A stretch of 64,000 nucleotides of DNA from Cytobacillus gottheilii. Lineage in GTDB: Bacteria > Bacillota > Bacilli > Bacillales > Cytobacillaceae. Location: assembly GCF_001636345.1 (NCBI RefSeq), contig NZ_KV440945.1:2085631-2149630 (forward strand), read 5' to 3'. Both the position numbers and the translations under genes were made by a program. Below the pieces are notes generated by a model. The model searched no databases. It was not told the origin of the DNA and saw nothing but the letters and a program-made list of their open reading frames with translations. Below, piece after piece: positions 17,605-26,622 of the stretch. Position 1 is the stretch's first letter. Every line of letters begins with the position of its first letter.

Positions 17605-18288
17605 ATGAAATTTAAAAACTTTACACAACGGCAAATCGTATACTGGTCTTTCATTATTGGGAGCATTTCTATTTTTTTGTTCATATTTTTTCAACTGGTA
17701 GATGCTTTGGATGAGAGTGAATTATTATCCTATGAAATGCTTGTGATTTCATATGTACAGGGATTTCTTCATCCAACCCTTACAGAAATCATCATTTTTT
17801 TTACTTTCTTTGGTTCAGTTCTTTGGATCACAATTGGTACCATTGTTACTGTAATCATTTTACTGCTTCTGAAAAAAGTGGACCTGGCAATCTTAGCAGC
17901 TGCTGTTAATTTATTTGGCGGTTTATTCAATCTGCTGCTGAAATGGATCTTTCAGCGAGAAAGGCCGGACATACAGCCCTTAATTACAGAAGCGGGTTTT
18001 TCTTTTCCGAGCGGTCATTCAATGGGTTCATTTATCTTCTATGGAACGGTTGCGTATCTAATCTTCTTATTAGCGAGCAGGAAAGTATATGCCCTGCTAG
18101 GCTGCTTTATAATGGGATTGATGATTATTGGAATTGGACTATCTAGAATATACTTAGGTGTTCATTATCCAAGCGATGTTCTTGCTGGTTTTTCTGCAGG
18201 AGCTGTTTGGCTCATCGCTTTTGCTCTGTTTTTAAAGCTCTACCATTTCCGGAGAAATAGGAGACGTATGAGAACACGGAGTGAATAA
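17605..18288 (+). CDS. PAP2-family membrane phosphatase
   Basis: 227 residues with six predicted membrane helices. The tripartite phosphatase motif is intact: KWIFQRERPD, FPSGHSMGS and SRIYLGVHYPSDVLAG. Family members dephosphorylate undecaprenyl pyrophosphate or phosphatidic/phosphatidylglycerol phosphate; which applies here cannot be read from sequence. The ATG at 17605 has a weak AGAAG-type ribosome site. Confidence 0.88.
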   Translation: MKFKNFTQRQIVYWSFIIGSISIFLFIFFQLVDALDESELLSYEMLVISYVQGFLHPTLTEIIIFFTFFGSVLWITIGTIVTVIILLLLKKVDLAILAAAVNLFGGLFNLLLKWIFQRERPDIQPLITEAGFSFPSGHSMGSFIFYGTVAYLIFLLASRKVYALLGCFIMGLMIIGIGLSRIYLGVHYPSDVLAGFSAGAVWLIAFALFLKLYHFRRNRRRMRTRSE

Positions 18289-19098
18289 TTCTGAATCGCT
18301 TCAAAAAGTTTTTCCATTTGAGGTAAGGGGAATTGTGCAGATTTGACCTGGAAACCTCTTACTTTTCATGGACTGTACTAATCCTTATAGAGCAACTGAA
18401 AAACAAAACAATAACTTCATAATGTTCAAAAAATTGTTATAAAGTAAATTCCCTTGACACCAACAGTGATATCCAGTATAATTCCAATTGTAGTATTTGA
18501 GCAATAAAGACGCCATTTCATTCTGGCAGAGACAATAATAAGAAAAGCGGCTCTTAATAACTGAGCGAGTAATTGGTATGTCAATTAAGAAATAATTTTG
18601 TGGACAACTATATGTTGGATTTCTTCTTATATCATCTTCTTTCATAACCGTATACTTTCTCCAAATCTAAAACGGCCGACCTCAGGCTGATCATTTTATA
18701 ATTCACGAATATAGAGTTGCTTTTATCAAGATACCTTGAAATCCTGATTCCCACTGGAACAGCCAAGGAGCTGTAAGGATGGAAGAGAGGAAGGGCTTTC
18801 ATTGTTTTAGGTAAAAGGATCGCGGTTCTCAAATATTAAATATGCTGACGGATTAGCATGTCAGCTGATAACAAACCCGAACGTTTAGCAGATATCATTT
18901 CTATTATCTGTTTAAACGTTTGGGTTTCTTTGTCATCTTAAAATACTATTGCAGAAACAGCTGCTTTAAATAAAAATCGGTAGGACACTGGATTACTGTC
19001 AAGAAGCACAGCTTCCTTCTAACATAAGCGGAGTCCAATGATTTTTTTAACATAATATGTATCCAGAGCTATTTTCCGAACGATAGAGATGAAAAATA
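18289..19098. other. Long intergenic stretch with no supported gene; inverted repeat at 18872-18927
   Basis: Short minus-strand frames exist at 18385-18832 but lack ribosome sites and recognisable motifs, so I do not call them. Near the end are a GCTGAC/GTCAGC hairpin (18844-18865) and a long imperfect inverted repeat, AACCCGAACGTTTAGCAGATA against TATCTGTTTAAACGTTTGGGTT (about 18874-18926), followed by TTCTTTG. It may be a terminator or relic of an element. Confidence 0.4.
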
Positions 19099-19126
19099 TT
19101 GAATTATATGTCTTTTGTGTTAAAAT
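19099..19126 (+). promoter_or_regulatory. Promoter of the folD riboswitch transcript
   Basis: TTGAAT, 16-base spacer, TAAAAT, about 30 bases before the riboswitch. Confidence 0.6.
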
Positions 19127-19155
19127 GATATTGAAAAATTGGATATGTTTAAAAA

Positions 19156-19227
19156 TCGCAGTAACTGACGACAATGCGGAATGAACCGCTGGGGAGCTGC
19201 GTCTATGTATAGCCGGTCGTCTGGGCA
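19156..19227 (+). promoter_or_regulatory. ZTP (pfl) riboswitch controlling folD
   Basis: The aptamer has the pfl layout: outer stem CGCAG (19157-19161) with CTGCG (19197-19201), inner GCGG/CCGC hairpin, the conserved GGGGAGC before the outer 3' strand, and the second domain ending GTCGTCTGGGCA, close to the invariant CCGCCTGGGCA. ZTP riboswitches sense ZMP/ZTP (10-formyl-THF shortage) and switch on folD and purine genes. A terminator hairpin follows directly, so control is by attenuation. Confidence 0.85.
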
Positions 19228-19256
19228 GAGAGAGGGATTTCCTTGTCTCTTTTCTT
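19228..19256 (+). terminator. Riboswitch expression-platform terminator
   Basis: GAGAGAGG ... CCTTGTCTC stem then TTTTCTT, immediately upstream of the folD ribosome site. Confidence 0.7.
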
Positions 19257-19275
19257 ATTAATTGGAGGGATATAC

Positions 19276-20136
19276 ATGGAGAAGAAAATGATTTTAGATG
19301 GAAATGCAGTTGCTGCAAGTGTAAAGGAAAGTTTAAAAGAAAGAATTACCCTTTTAGCACAAGCGGGAATTACACCGTGCTTAGCTACGATCCTTGTTGG
19401 GGATGACCCTTCTTCAGAAACCTATGTAAGAATGAAGGGCAATGCATGTGAAAAGTTAGGAATTATTTCTAAACGAATCCATCTTCCAAAAGAAACAACT
19501 ACAGAAGAACTGCTTGAAACGATCACCGGACTGAATGAAGATGAAAATGTTCATGGCATTCTTCTACAGCACCCTGTTCCAGAGCAAATTGATGAACGAA
19601 AAGCATTTGAGACGATTGCTATTGAGAAGGACGTTGATGGAGTAACAAGCCTTGGATATGGGCAAACAGCATTTGGATTTGGTGTCTATCCTTCCTGTAC
19701 TCCTGCCGCAATATTAGAAATAATGGATTTCTATAATATTGATGCTTCAGGGAAGCATGCAGTCGTAGTTGGAAGAAGTCCCATCCTTGGAAAGCCTGTT
19801 TCTGCACTACTGCTAAATAGAAATGCAACAGTAACCACTTGTCATTCTTACACAACAAATCTTGAACAGTTTGTTAAACAAGCAGATATTGTTGTCGCAG
19901 CCGTAGGGAAACCTAATTTTATTCAGGGTGCATGGATTAAAGAGGGCGCAGTGGTATTGGATGCTGGTTATAATAAAGGAAATATTGGAGATGCAGATTA
20001 TGAAAGCTGTGCTGAAAAAGCATCAGCTATTACTCCGGTTCCTGGCGGTGTCGGGCCTGTCACCATTTCGATGCTCCTTAAACATACAGTAATTGCAGCA
20101 GAAAAGGGTATGTCGAAAAAGACTTCAACTTTATAA
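19276..20136 (+). CDS. folD: Methylenetetrahydrofolate dehydrogenase/cyclohydrolase FolD
   Basis: 286 residues from ATG 19276 (GGAGGG upstream). PCLATILVGDDPSSETYVRMKGNACEKLGI contains the catalytic YxxxK; LLQHPVPEQID, the NADP loop VVGRSPILGKPVSALLL and PVPGGVGPVTISMLL are all conserved. The enzyme interconverts 5,10-methylene-, methenyl- and 10-formyl-tetrahydrofolate in the cytoplasm. Controlled by the ZTP riboswitch directly upstream. Confidence 0.96.
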   Translation: MEKKMILDGNAVAASVKESLKERITLLAQAGITPCLATILVGDDPSSETYVRMKGNACEKLGIISKRIHLPKETTTEELLETITGLNEDENVHGILLQHPVPEQIDERKAFETIAIEKDVDGVTSLGYGQTAFGFGVYPSCTPAAILEIMDFYNIDASGKHAVVVGRSPILGKPVSALLLNRNATVTTCHSYTTNLEQFVKQADIVVAAVGKPNFIQGAWIKEGAVVLDAGYNKGNIGDADYESCAEKASAITPVPGGVGPVTISMLLKHTVIAAEKGMSKKTSTL

Positions 20137-20225
20137 TGTTATTTCGAAACTTAAGTTAAAGGTGATTCAATATCATTTTAGGATAATTTTCCAGTAATTA
20201 TGCAGTACCCGAACTAACAATTAAT

Positions 20226-20254
20226 TTGACATATCGGATTAAATCACTTATTAT
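20226..20254 (+). promoter_or_regulatory. Promoter and long leader of the first csp gene
   Basis: TTGACA, 17-base spacer, TATTAT. It predicts an untranslated leader of about 155 bases before the ATG, typical of cold-shock mRNAs. A second possible -10 (TATAAT) lies closer to the gene near 20377. Confidence 0.65.
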
Positions 20255-20418
20255 AAAGCTAACGCTGTAATGTTCGTTATATATATTTTATGGATAAGTG
20301 GTCGTAACTGCATTGAAATGTAGGCGATTTTACTCCTCATTTCGAGTGGTTGCGATCTTTTTATGTTTAAGCTTATATAATCAAGACTTATAGTGAACAC
20401 ATTTTTGGAGGTATTATC

Positions 20419-20619
20419 ATGAACACAGGTAAAGTAAAATGGTTTAACGCAGAAAAAGGTTTTGGTTTCATCGAAACTTCTGAAGGTCAAGACGTATTCG
20501 TTCACTTTTCAGCTATCCAATCTGAAGGTTTCAAAACTTTAGAAGAAGGTCAAGACGTAACTTTCGAAATCGTTGAAGGTAACCGTGGACCTCAAGCTGC
20601 TAACGTTACAAAAGCATAA
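20419..20619 (+). CDS. Cold-shock protein (CspA/CspB family)
   Basis: 66 residues, normal length. RNA-binding motifs RNP1 (KGFGFIE) and RNP2 (VFVHF) are intact in the five-strand OB fold, [19 protein letters not shown] at the N-terminus. GGAGG precedes the ATG. It acts as a single-stranded nucleic-acid chaperone. The long leader suggests cold-responsive post-transcriptional control. A second csp follows cshA 2.3 kb downstream. Confidence 0.95.
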   Translation: MNTGKVKWFNAEKGFGFIETSEGQDVFVHFSAIQSEGFKTLEEGQDVTFEIVEGNRGPQAANVTKA

Positions 20620-20633
20620 TTATTGCTAACATG

Positions 20634-20667
20634 AGGTGATGCATGAAAGCCATGCATCGCCTTTTTA
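20634..20667 (+). terminator. Intrinsic terminator after first csp
   Basis: AGGTGATGCATG / CATGCATCGCCT stem then TTTTT. Confidence 0.88.
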
Positions 20668-20791
20668 TTGCACTTTAAGAACATAAAATGATCAGCTGAG
20701 AGAATATCACTACAGCTGATGATATTTAGGTTAAGTAAAAGTGTTAGCCTCTGGCATCGCCTTCGGAGGCTCGCCAATCGGCAAGTTTTCT

Positions 20792-20974
20792 TTATAAGAT
20801 CTTTGACATAATATTTTGTCCCTTTCTGACTCCACACAAGCCGACTTCTTTTATTTCTTCAAAAGGAATTCCATCCACTATTAGCTGTGGCAGGAAAACG
20901 GTTTTATAAATCCTGTCAATAGAAGTGACATTATGTTTATTATGTTTTTCATAATCATCAACAATTAAATATAT
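20792..20974 (-). pseudogene. Possible gene remnant: 60-codon open frame without a start
   Basis: On the minus strand a frame of 60 codons, lacking ATG/GTG/TTG and ribosome site at its beginning, reads through YEKHNKHNVTSIDRIYKT, VFLPQLIVDGIPFEEIKEVG and VRKGQNIMSKIL. The composition looks protein-like but I recognise no family. It sits in the otherwise empty 560-base stretch before cshA. Could be chance. Confidence 0.3.
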
Positions 20975-21231
20975 TTATATGTTTCTAACTGAAAGAGATC
21001 TGAATTAGCACTAGTAAGATCACCAGGAAATAAATACGTTATGTGTTTTTGAATATTGCCTCATTTATTCAAGACTATCAATTAAAAGTTTTCTTTTTTT
21101 TTGAATGAGGTAAAGACCTAAGAAGAAATCATAAAAATTAAATTCAAAATAATGATAAAAACAATTAAAAGCTGGGAAAACTAGCATTATTGATAAAATT
21201 AGCATGGAAAGAATTAAGGAGGAAATACATT

Positions 21232-22692
21232 TTGACAACTTTTTCAGATTTTGGTTTAAGCACAGAGCTAGTAAAAGCTCTATCTAATATGGGTTTCGAG
21301 GAGCCAACACCTATTCAGGCACAGGCTATTCCAATCGCCATTACTGGTCAGGACATGATTGGCCAGGCACAAACAGGTACTGGTAAAACGACTGCTTTTG
21401 GTGTGCCGCTACTGGAAAAAATTCAAGCAGATGAAGGAATACAGGGTCTTGTTCTTGCGCCTACTCGTGAGCTTGCTGTTCAGGTTGCCGAGGAATTAAA
21501 CCGAATTGGTCAGGTAAAGGGCATTCGTACACTTCCAGTCTATGGCGGGCAAGATATAAACCGTCAAATTCGCGCTTTGAAAAATAGACCGCAAATTATT
21601 GCTGCAACACCTGGTCGATTAATTGACCATATCGAAAGAAAAACAATCAGGCTTGCTAATATTAAAACGGTTGTTCTTGATGAAGCAGATGAAATGCTGA
21701 ATATGGGCTTTATTGAAGATATTGAAAGAATTTTAAGCGAGATCAAAGGTGAGCGTCAAACACTATTGTTCTCAGCAACTATGCCAAAGAGAATTCAAGC
21801 TCTTGCTGAAAAGTTTATGGTTGAACCACAAATCGTAAAAGTTAAGGCAAAAGAAATGACAGTTAAAAATATTGAGCAAAGCTATATGGAGGTACATGAG
21901 AAACAAAAATTTGATGTACTCTGCAGCTTGCTGGATATTCAGTCACCAGAACTTGCTATTGTTTTTGGACGCACAAAAAAACGTGTTGATGAAGTGGTTG
22001 AAGGATTAATTAAGCGTGGCTACTCAGCTGAAGGAATTCACGGTGATATTCCGCAAGCAAAACGTGATCAAGTAATCCGCCGTTTTAAAGAACAGACAAT
22101 TGATATCATGGTTGCGACTGACGTTGCTGCACGCGGACTTGATATTTCTGGTGTTTCTCACGTTTACAACTTTGACATTCCTCAAGATCCTGAATCATAT
22201 GTTCACAGAATTGGAAGAACGGGACGTGCAGGTAAAAAAGGATTGGCTGTTACATTTGTAACACCTAGAGAAATCGATCATTTAAAGATCATTGAAAATG
22301 TAACAAAGAGCAAAATGGCGAAACAGCCAGTTCCATCTTTCAAAGACGTATTGGCAGGCAATCAGCAGGCAACTATTAATAAATTAATGAATGTTGTAGA
22401 AAAAAATGAACATGGCGACTACAAGCGTATTGCAGAATCTTTGCTTGAAGATACAGACTCTGTAACAATGCTAGCTGCAGCTTTAAAGCTTCTTACAAAA
22501 GATCCTGACGTTACTCCGGTTAAATTGACTGCAGTAGAACCACTGCGCTCTAAAAAGCCAAAAAGCGGTACGCGTGATCGTAAACGCTATACCGATAGAC
22601 CGCGTGGAAACAGAGACCGCGGCCGTGATCGCAGAGAAAGTGGAAGAGATAGAGACCGCAGAAGAAATAGAAATCGCAATAATGAATTATAA
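21232..22692 (+). CDS. cshA: DEAD-box RNA helicase CshA
   Basis: 486 residues from a TTG start at 21232, set by AAGGAGG eight bases upstream and by the [17 protein letters not shown] family start. Helicase motifs in order: Q motif with [40 protein letters not shown], then ARGLDI and [11 protein letters not shown] basic Arg/Asp/Gly-rich tail (about the last 50 residues) binds RNA. CshA works in cold adaptation, ribosome assembly and the degradosome. Flanked by two csp genes. Confidence 0.93.
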   Translation: MTTFSDFGLSTELVKALSNMGFEEPTPIQAQAIPIAITGQDMIGQAQTGTGKTTAFGVPLLEKIQADEGIQGLVLAPTRELAVQVAEELNRIGQVKGIRTLPVYGGQDINRQIRALKNRPQIIAATPGRLIDHIERKTIRLANIKTVVLDEADEMLNMGFIEDIERILSEIKGERQTLLFSATMPKRIQALAEKFMVEPQIVKVKAKEMTVKNIEQSYMEVHEKQKFDVLCSLLDIQSPELAIVFGRTKKRVDEVVEGLIKRGYSAEGIHGDIPQAKRDQVIRRFKEQTIDIMVATDVAARGLDISGVSHVYNFDIPQDPESYVHRIGRTGRAGKKGLAVTFVTPREIDHLKIIENVTKSKMAKQPVPSFKDVLAGNQQATINKLMNVVEKNEHGDYKRIAESLLEDTDSVTMLAAALKLLTKDPDVTPVKLTAVEPLRSKKPKSGTRDRKRYTDRPRGNRDRGRDRRESGRDRDRRRNRNRNNEL

Positions 22693-22769
22693 AATCCAGA
22701 TAAATTAGGCATAATGATTATAGGCAGTTATTTTCTGCTCTGATTTAAAGATATTAGGAGGAAACAAAA

Positions 22770-22970
22770 ATGGCAACAGGAAAAGTAAAATGGTTTAATT
22801 CTGAAAAAGGTTTTGGCTTTATCGAAGTAGAGGGTGGAGAGGATGTATTTGTACATTACTCTGCAATTCAAACGGAAGGCTTTAAAACACTTGAAGAAGG
22901 CCAAGAAGTTCAATTTGATATAGAAGATGGCCAGCGTGGCCCTCAAGCTGTAAATGTAACAAAAAACTAA
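22770..22970 (+). CDS. Cold-shock protein, second copy
   Basis: 66 residues, close to the copy at 20.4 kb, with KGFGFIE and VFVHY motifs intact and a more acidic loop (EVEGGEDVF). AGGAGG precedes the ATG. It begins 78 bases after cshA with no terminator between, so cotranscription is likely; a terminator follows. Confidence 0.95.
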   Translation: MATGKVKWFNSEKGFGFIEVEGGEDVFVHYSAIQTEGFKTLEEGQEVQFDIEDGQRGPQAVNVTKN

Positions 22971-22980
22971 GCAAAAAATA

Positions 22981-23008
22981 AAAAGCCGTTTTCGGCTTTT
23001 TATTTTTG
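22981..23008 (+). terminator. Intrinsic terminator after second csp
   Basis: AAAAGCCG-TTTT-CGGCTTTT stem and T run. Confidence 0.9.
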
Positions 23009-23017
23009 GTCATTATA

Positions 23018-23842
23018 TTAAATTGAATATGAATAATAGTCCTGTGAGCCATATTCTTTGAAGCCGCAGGAATGATATAGCTTAAGAGCATTATAATTGG
23101 TGGCGACTACATCTAAATGGATGGATTCGCCACCTTTTTTAGTTAGTGATTTTAAACATGAGGTTAATGCAGCTCTGCCAATCCCTTTGCCCTGAAATGA
23201 GGGATGAATGGCAAACGCATATATCCAGAACCCTGTCCCATCATTTTGGATGCGAATTTTTCCAACATCTTCTTGCTCGAAGGCAATGACATAATTTGTT
23301 TGATCATTATTACTAAGTGCTTTTCTATTTGTAACAATAGCGTTCTCTATTGTAATACCGAAGCAGAGATGGTCAATCAAACTCATTTTCTCTAAATCAG
23401 ATTGAATTGCATGACGCAGTATAACATGATCTTTCTCTAAAGCTAATTCTTTTGGTATCCATTTCATCTGGTGCTCTGAAAAAGAATATTTATACTCTTT
23501 CGCATTTAGGAATGATTTTGCTGCGGCTGAGTTTGATGGAGCATTAATTAATATACTTTGATATGTCTTTAATATAGGTTTAGCTTCAGCGAGCAAGGCT
23601 GAAAAGATGCCCCTTCTTCTATAATCTGGATGAACCATCCCGCAAATCTCTGCCTCACTGCCAAATCCATATATTGCAGCAAAACCTGCTAACATTTGAT
23701 TGTGATAATAAAAAAAGTCAGTTTTCAATTCATCATTTCTGTTCTTTAGCATATCCCAATTTAGCTTCAATTGAATATTGTCATGGTTCTCACAAAGAAT
23801 TTGCAGCATCTGAATTTGCTCAAGTTCCTTTGAAGTTAGCAT
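23018..23842 (-). CDS. Tandem-GNAT acetyltransferase
   Basis: 274 residues with two GNAT modules. The first has VHPDYRRRGIFSALLAEAKPIL (acetyl-CoA loop R-R-x-G-I), the second has AIHPSFQGKGIGRAALTSCLKSL (Q-G-K-G-I-G) and the closing VVATNYNALKLYHSCGF. N-terminal modules in such doubles may be degenerate, but here both CoA loops look usable. Substrate unknown. Convergent with the csp gene, sharing its terminator region. Confidence 0.85.
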   Translation of the reverse strand: MLTSKELEQIQMLQILCENHDNIQLKLNWDMLKNRNDELKTDFFYYHNQMLAGFAAIYGFGSEAEICGMVHPDYRRRGIFSALLAEAKPILKTYQSILINAPSNSAAAKSFLNAKEYKYSFSEHQMKWIPKELALEKDHVILRHAIQSDLEKMSLIDHLCFGITIENAIVTNRKALSNNDQTNYVIAFEQEDVGKIRIQNDGTGFWIYAFAIHPSFQGKGIGRAALTSCLKSLTKKGGESIHLDVVATNYNALKLYHSCGFKEYGSQDYYSYSI

Positions 23843-24024
23843 TTCATGATTCCCCCAGATGAAATAGTAATAAGAAAAAACTGATTATTAAAAATGAACG
23901 TACGATTTGTATTAATCTTACTGTAAATGAATGAGGTTTGTATACAAAGATTATGTTTGATGAATGATAAAATGGTTTATAATACTAAAATCAAACTATT
24001 TATGCTATGATCAATTGAGAAAGC

Positions 24025-24444
24025 GTGGCGAACAAAATGAAAGCATTTTCTGTTAAGTTTCATAAAGAAGACCGTGTCGATGCAATGAATGTATTAAAAT
24101 TAAATGAAGAAGATTTTCAAAGAGCCACAGAGGGCGGTACAAGGCACCTTTTTGAATTAGATACTAATATTGGTTTCTTTGTATATTTTGATGGTGTAGA
24201 TGAGAATGGCAAGGAATCCTATATGGTCCTTCATTATGAAGGGGAAGAAGAGGAGCCAGATGCTTGTTATGCTTTTGAATTAAAAGATTTTTACCAATTT
24301 GCGGCCCTGCATTTGAATGATCTGGAATTTAATGAAGAACTGGAAGAGGATGAGGAGGAAGATGAGGAAATCTATACTCCAATCCATCATTTAGCTCATT
24401 TAATGTACCATATTATTGAAGAAGGCAAAACAATAGAAGTTTAG
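24025..24444 (+). CDS. Conserved acidic hypothetical protein
   Basis: 139 residues, strongly acidic towards the C-terminus (ELEEDEEEDEEIYTP) and ending HHLAHLMYHIIEEGKTIEV. No family recognised; Bacillus homologues are annotated only as cytosolic proteins as far as I recall. Start is uncertain: GTG 24025 or ATG 24037, neither with a good ribosome site. A clear terminator follows. Confidence 0.7.
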   Translation: MANKMKAFSVKFHKEDRVDAMNVLKLNEEDFQRATEGGTRHLFELDTNIGFFVYFDGVDENGKESYMVLHYEGEEEEPDACYAFELKDFYQFAALHLNDLEFNEELEEDEEEDEEIYTPIHHLAHLMYHIIEEGKTIEV

Positions 24445-24456
24445 AGCGAAAAGAGA

Positions 24457-24488
24457 AAGCTGAACCACAATCATGGTTCAGCTTTTTG
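24457..24488. terminator. Bidirectional terminator
   Basis: AAGCTGAACC / GGTTCAGCTT stem with flanking A and T runs between convergent genes. Confidence 0.88.
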
Positions 24489-24496
24489 CTTTGTTC

Positions 24497-24784
24497 TTAT
24501 TCTGCGGAAGCAGCGTGCTCATTGCAGAATTGCAGGATCTCAGATTCTTCATCTTCCTCTAAAGCGAAATCAAGAATTTCACCAGTTCCTGTTTGGAAAT
24601 GGTAATTTAAAATTCGGGAATCCTGTTCATCTTTAAAATATAAGACGCGTAAGCTAATACCAGCTTCTGAATATAATTCATCCTCTTCATCAACTTCTAA
24701 ACTTAAGAAAAACTCATATCTTAAACCTGAGAGTATTCCAGTAGGATCTTTTATTTGTTCAACAGTATAACTATTGATATTCAT
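24497..24784 (-). CDS. DUF6509-like small acidic protein
   Basis: 95 residues starting MNINSYTVEQIKDPTGILSGLRYEFFLSLEVDEEDELYSEAG and ending in an acidic tail. This matches my memory of the DUF6509 family, sometimes mislabelled pullulanase. GGAAAGGA lies upstream of the ATG. No catalytic motifs are visible; function unknown. Confidence 0.7.
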   Translation of the reverse strand: MNINSYTVEQIKDPTGILSGLRYEFFLSLEVDEEDELYSEAGISLRVLYFKDEQDSRILNYHFQTGTGEILDFALEEDEESEILQFCNEHAASAE

Positions 24785-25049
24785 GTTATGTTCATCCTTT
24801 CCTTCTAACAGTCAACTTAGCCATTATACACTTTTTTAGTATAACAATGAAAATCTTTGGTCTATTTTGCTCAAAACTTCCGGCTTTGACGACTAAGACA
24901 AAAGGTGTTATAATAAAAAAGATAAATATTTGAATATTTTTGTGCTTTGACCACACTTGTTATAAAGAACCTATAACAAACGTTCTTTATATTAACGTGT
25001 GATTTTTATTTTCTCATAGGGTTTTACTCTTTCTAGGAGGTGCCTGTTT

Positions 25050-25262
25050 ATGGCAAAGGGATTTGGAAGAAGAAACATGGAAGAAGTAAAAACGGAAGAG
25101 GTTAAGATTTGGGAATGTACATCCGAAACATGTAATTGCTGGGTGCGAGACAATTTTAAAAGCAGCGAGAAGCCTCTTTGCCCTATCTGTAACAATGAAA
25201 TGAAGGAAAACATAAAAGAATTGCAAGTTGTAAACAACAGCAGTATTTTTTCAACTAAATAA
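25050..25262 (+). CDS. ydjO: Cold-inducible protein YdjO-like
   Basis: 70 residues. Two Cys clusters, WECTSETCNCWVRDNF and PLCPICNNEM, form a likely zinc ribbon and match the YdjO family. AGGAGG precedes the ATG. The leader includes an AAAGAAC...GTTCTTT hairpin (about 24965-24990), in keeping with a structured cold-shock leader. Role unknown; in B. subtilis it is cold-induced. Confidence 0.85.
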   Translation: MAKGFGRRNMEEVKTEEVKIWECTSETCNCWVRDNFKSSEKPLCPICNNEMKENIKELQVVNNSSIFSTK

Positions 25263-25279
25263 ACCATTTCTTGATTTTG

Positions 25280-25308
25280 AAAGCTGGCATACATATTGCC
25301 AGCTTTTT
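25280..25308 (+). terminator. Intrinsic terminator after ydjO
   Basis: AAAGCTGGCA / TGCCAGCTTT stem and T run. Confidence 0.9.
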
Positions 25309-25387
25309 GCATTTTGCTGTGTATCACCGAGCACTTAAACAGTTTGTTCCTTTATAGTGTTTGCAGTCTTTACCGAAGTTATTCCTG

Positions 25388-26449
25388 TTAATATTTCTTT
25401 TTCATTTTGTCTAGGACGGTATCAAGTTCGTCGGGGCGGAGCAGCTCTATAGGAGAGTAGCCTTGTTCAAATTGAATCATATCAGCTTCTATCAGCAGCA
25501 CATATTTTTGATTGATTTTGGCCAAATGAATCTGCTCACCGTAATCGCTTAACAGTCCCTTTATTGAAATATGATCTAACTTCATTTTCAGCTCAGCTTC
25601 GGGTGTTAGCTCTGTAATTTGTGCTGTGGCCTCTACTACTTGTTCTGTACTAAATCGTTCCTGCAGTTCTCTTTTAGGGCTAGTTGCCCAAACATCCATT
25701 GCAGTTTCGAATTGTTCTCTTTCTTCGCTTTCGCCTTCAAATGATTCCTCTATATGTGATTGAACCATTGTCATTACTTGAGACTTAATAATTTCCGGCA
25801 TTGATTCTCCGTACTCCACATACTTTAAAAAGTCTTCAAAATAGCGGGCATGTGATGCCTGGTGAATCTTAACTTCATTCGGCTCAATTATTCCTTCTTC
25901 GGGCATGTAAGGATATTGTATTGATTTCATATTCTTTGTTGTAATGGCCATTTCGACATTTCTGATTAGGGTTGCTTCATCAGAGATAGACGCTACTTTT
26001 GGCTCGAAATCACACTTCATAATAAATAGAAAAGGTTCATCAAAGTACTTTCGAAGTTTTGCTGAAATAATGAGCAGCACACCGCCCCGAATTGCAGCTG
26101 TATCCGCATAAGCTCCTACAATTGCTTCGTTGGCATCTTGAAACTCTTCTTTAGTAGCAGCGTTTCTAACCTTTGCAAATACATTATAGTTTGGATTAGA
26201 GGTGAGATCATGTCCTTCTTCCGTAATAAAGCGGCCAATTTTAGTTGGTGCATTTTCTGATTTAGGATGTCTTTCTACTTTTCTTTTATTAATCTTAGTG
26301 AGTTCTCCATCAAGAAAATCCTTTAGCGGACTTTCTTCGTAAGCAGCCTGATCTAATGTCTGGTAATGTTTATTCGACTTACTTACGTTTTCGCCTTCAC
26401 CGTGTATATTAATTACATAAAATGATAAGAACTTAATTTCAAAATCCAT
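25388..26449 (-). CDS. DUF3900 family protein
   Basis: 353 residues beginning MDFEIKFLSFYVINIHGEGE, with the family-like stretch GRFITEEGHDLTSNPNYNVFAKVRNAATKEEFQDANEAIVGAYADTAAIRGG. No membrane or signal segments; predicted cytoplasmic. AAAGGTGAG precedes the ATG. Nothing in the neighbourhood hints at a function. Confidence 0.8.
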   Translation of the reverse strand: MDFEIKFLSFYVINIHGEGENVSKSNKHYQTLDQAAYEESPLKDFLDGELTKINKRKVERHPKSENAPTKIGRFITEEGHDLTSNPNYNVFAKVRNAATKEEFQDANEAIVGAYADTAAIRGGVLLIISAKLRKYFDEPFLFIMKCDFEPKVASISDEATLIRNVEMAITTKNMKSIQYPYMPEEGIIEPNEVKIHQASHARYFEDFLKYVEYGESMPEIIKSQVMTMVQSHIEESFEGESEEREQFETAMDVWATSPKRELQERFSTEQVVEATAQITELTPEAELKMKLDHISIKGLLSDYGEQIHLAKINQKYVLLIEADMIQFEQGYSPIELLRPDELDTVLDKMKKKY

Positions 26450-26622
26450 TTATATGCTCACCTTTTTTAAATGTTATCGTAGCATACTTGGACTATTGTC
26501 CGATTCAGCACTACAAAAGTATAGGAGAATAATTGGAATACGTCAATCAATCAGCTGTTGCATATTATGGTGTTGATAGGAAAAAATAACGTGAATGAAA
26601 GATTCCTGCTGGATGTGATTAA

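Noticed and set aside
18385-18832. Two overlapping minus-strand open frames (66 and 86 codons)
   Set aside because: No ribosome sites, no recognisable motifs and they are in different frames; treated as chance or remnant.
23894-23907. LexA-like GAACGTACGATT between a GNAT gene and the acidic protein gene
   Set aside because: A mismatch in the conserved GTT half and no well-placed promoter.
24972-24985. LexA-like site before ydjO
   Set aside because: Three mismatches to the SOS consensus, and it is better explained as part of a leader hairpin.
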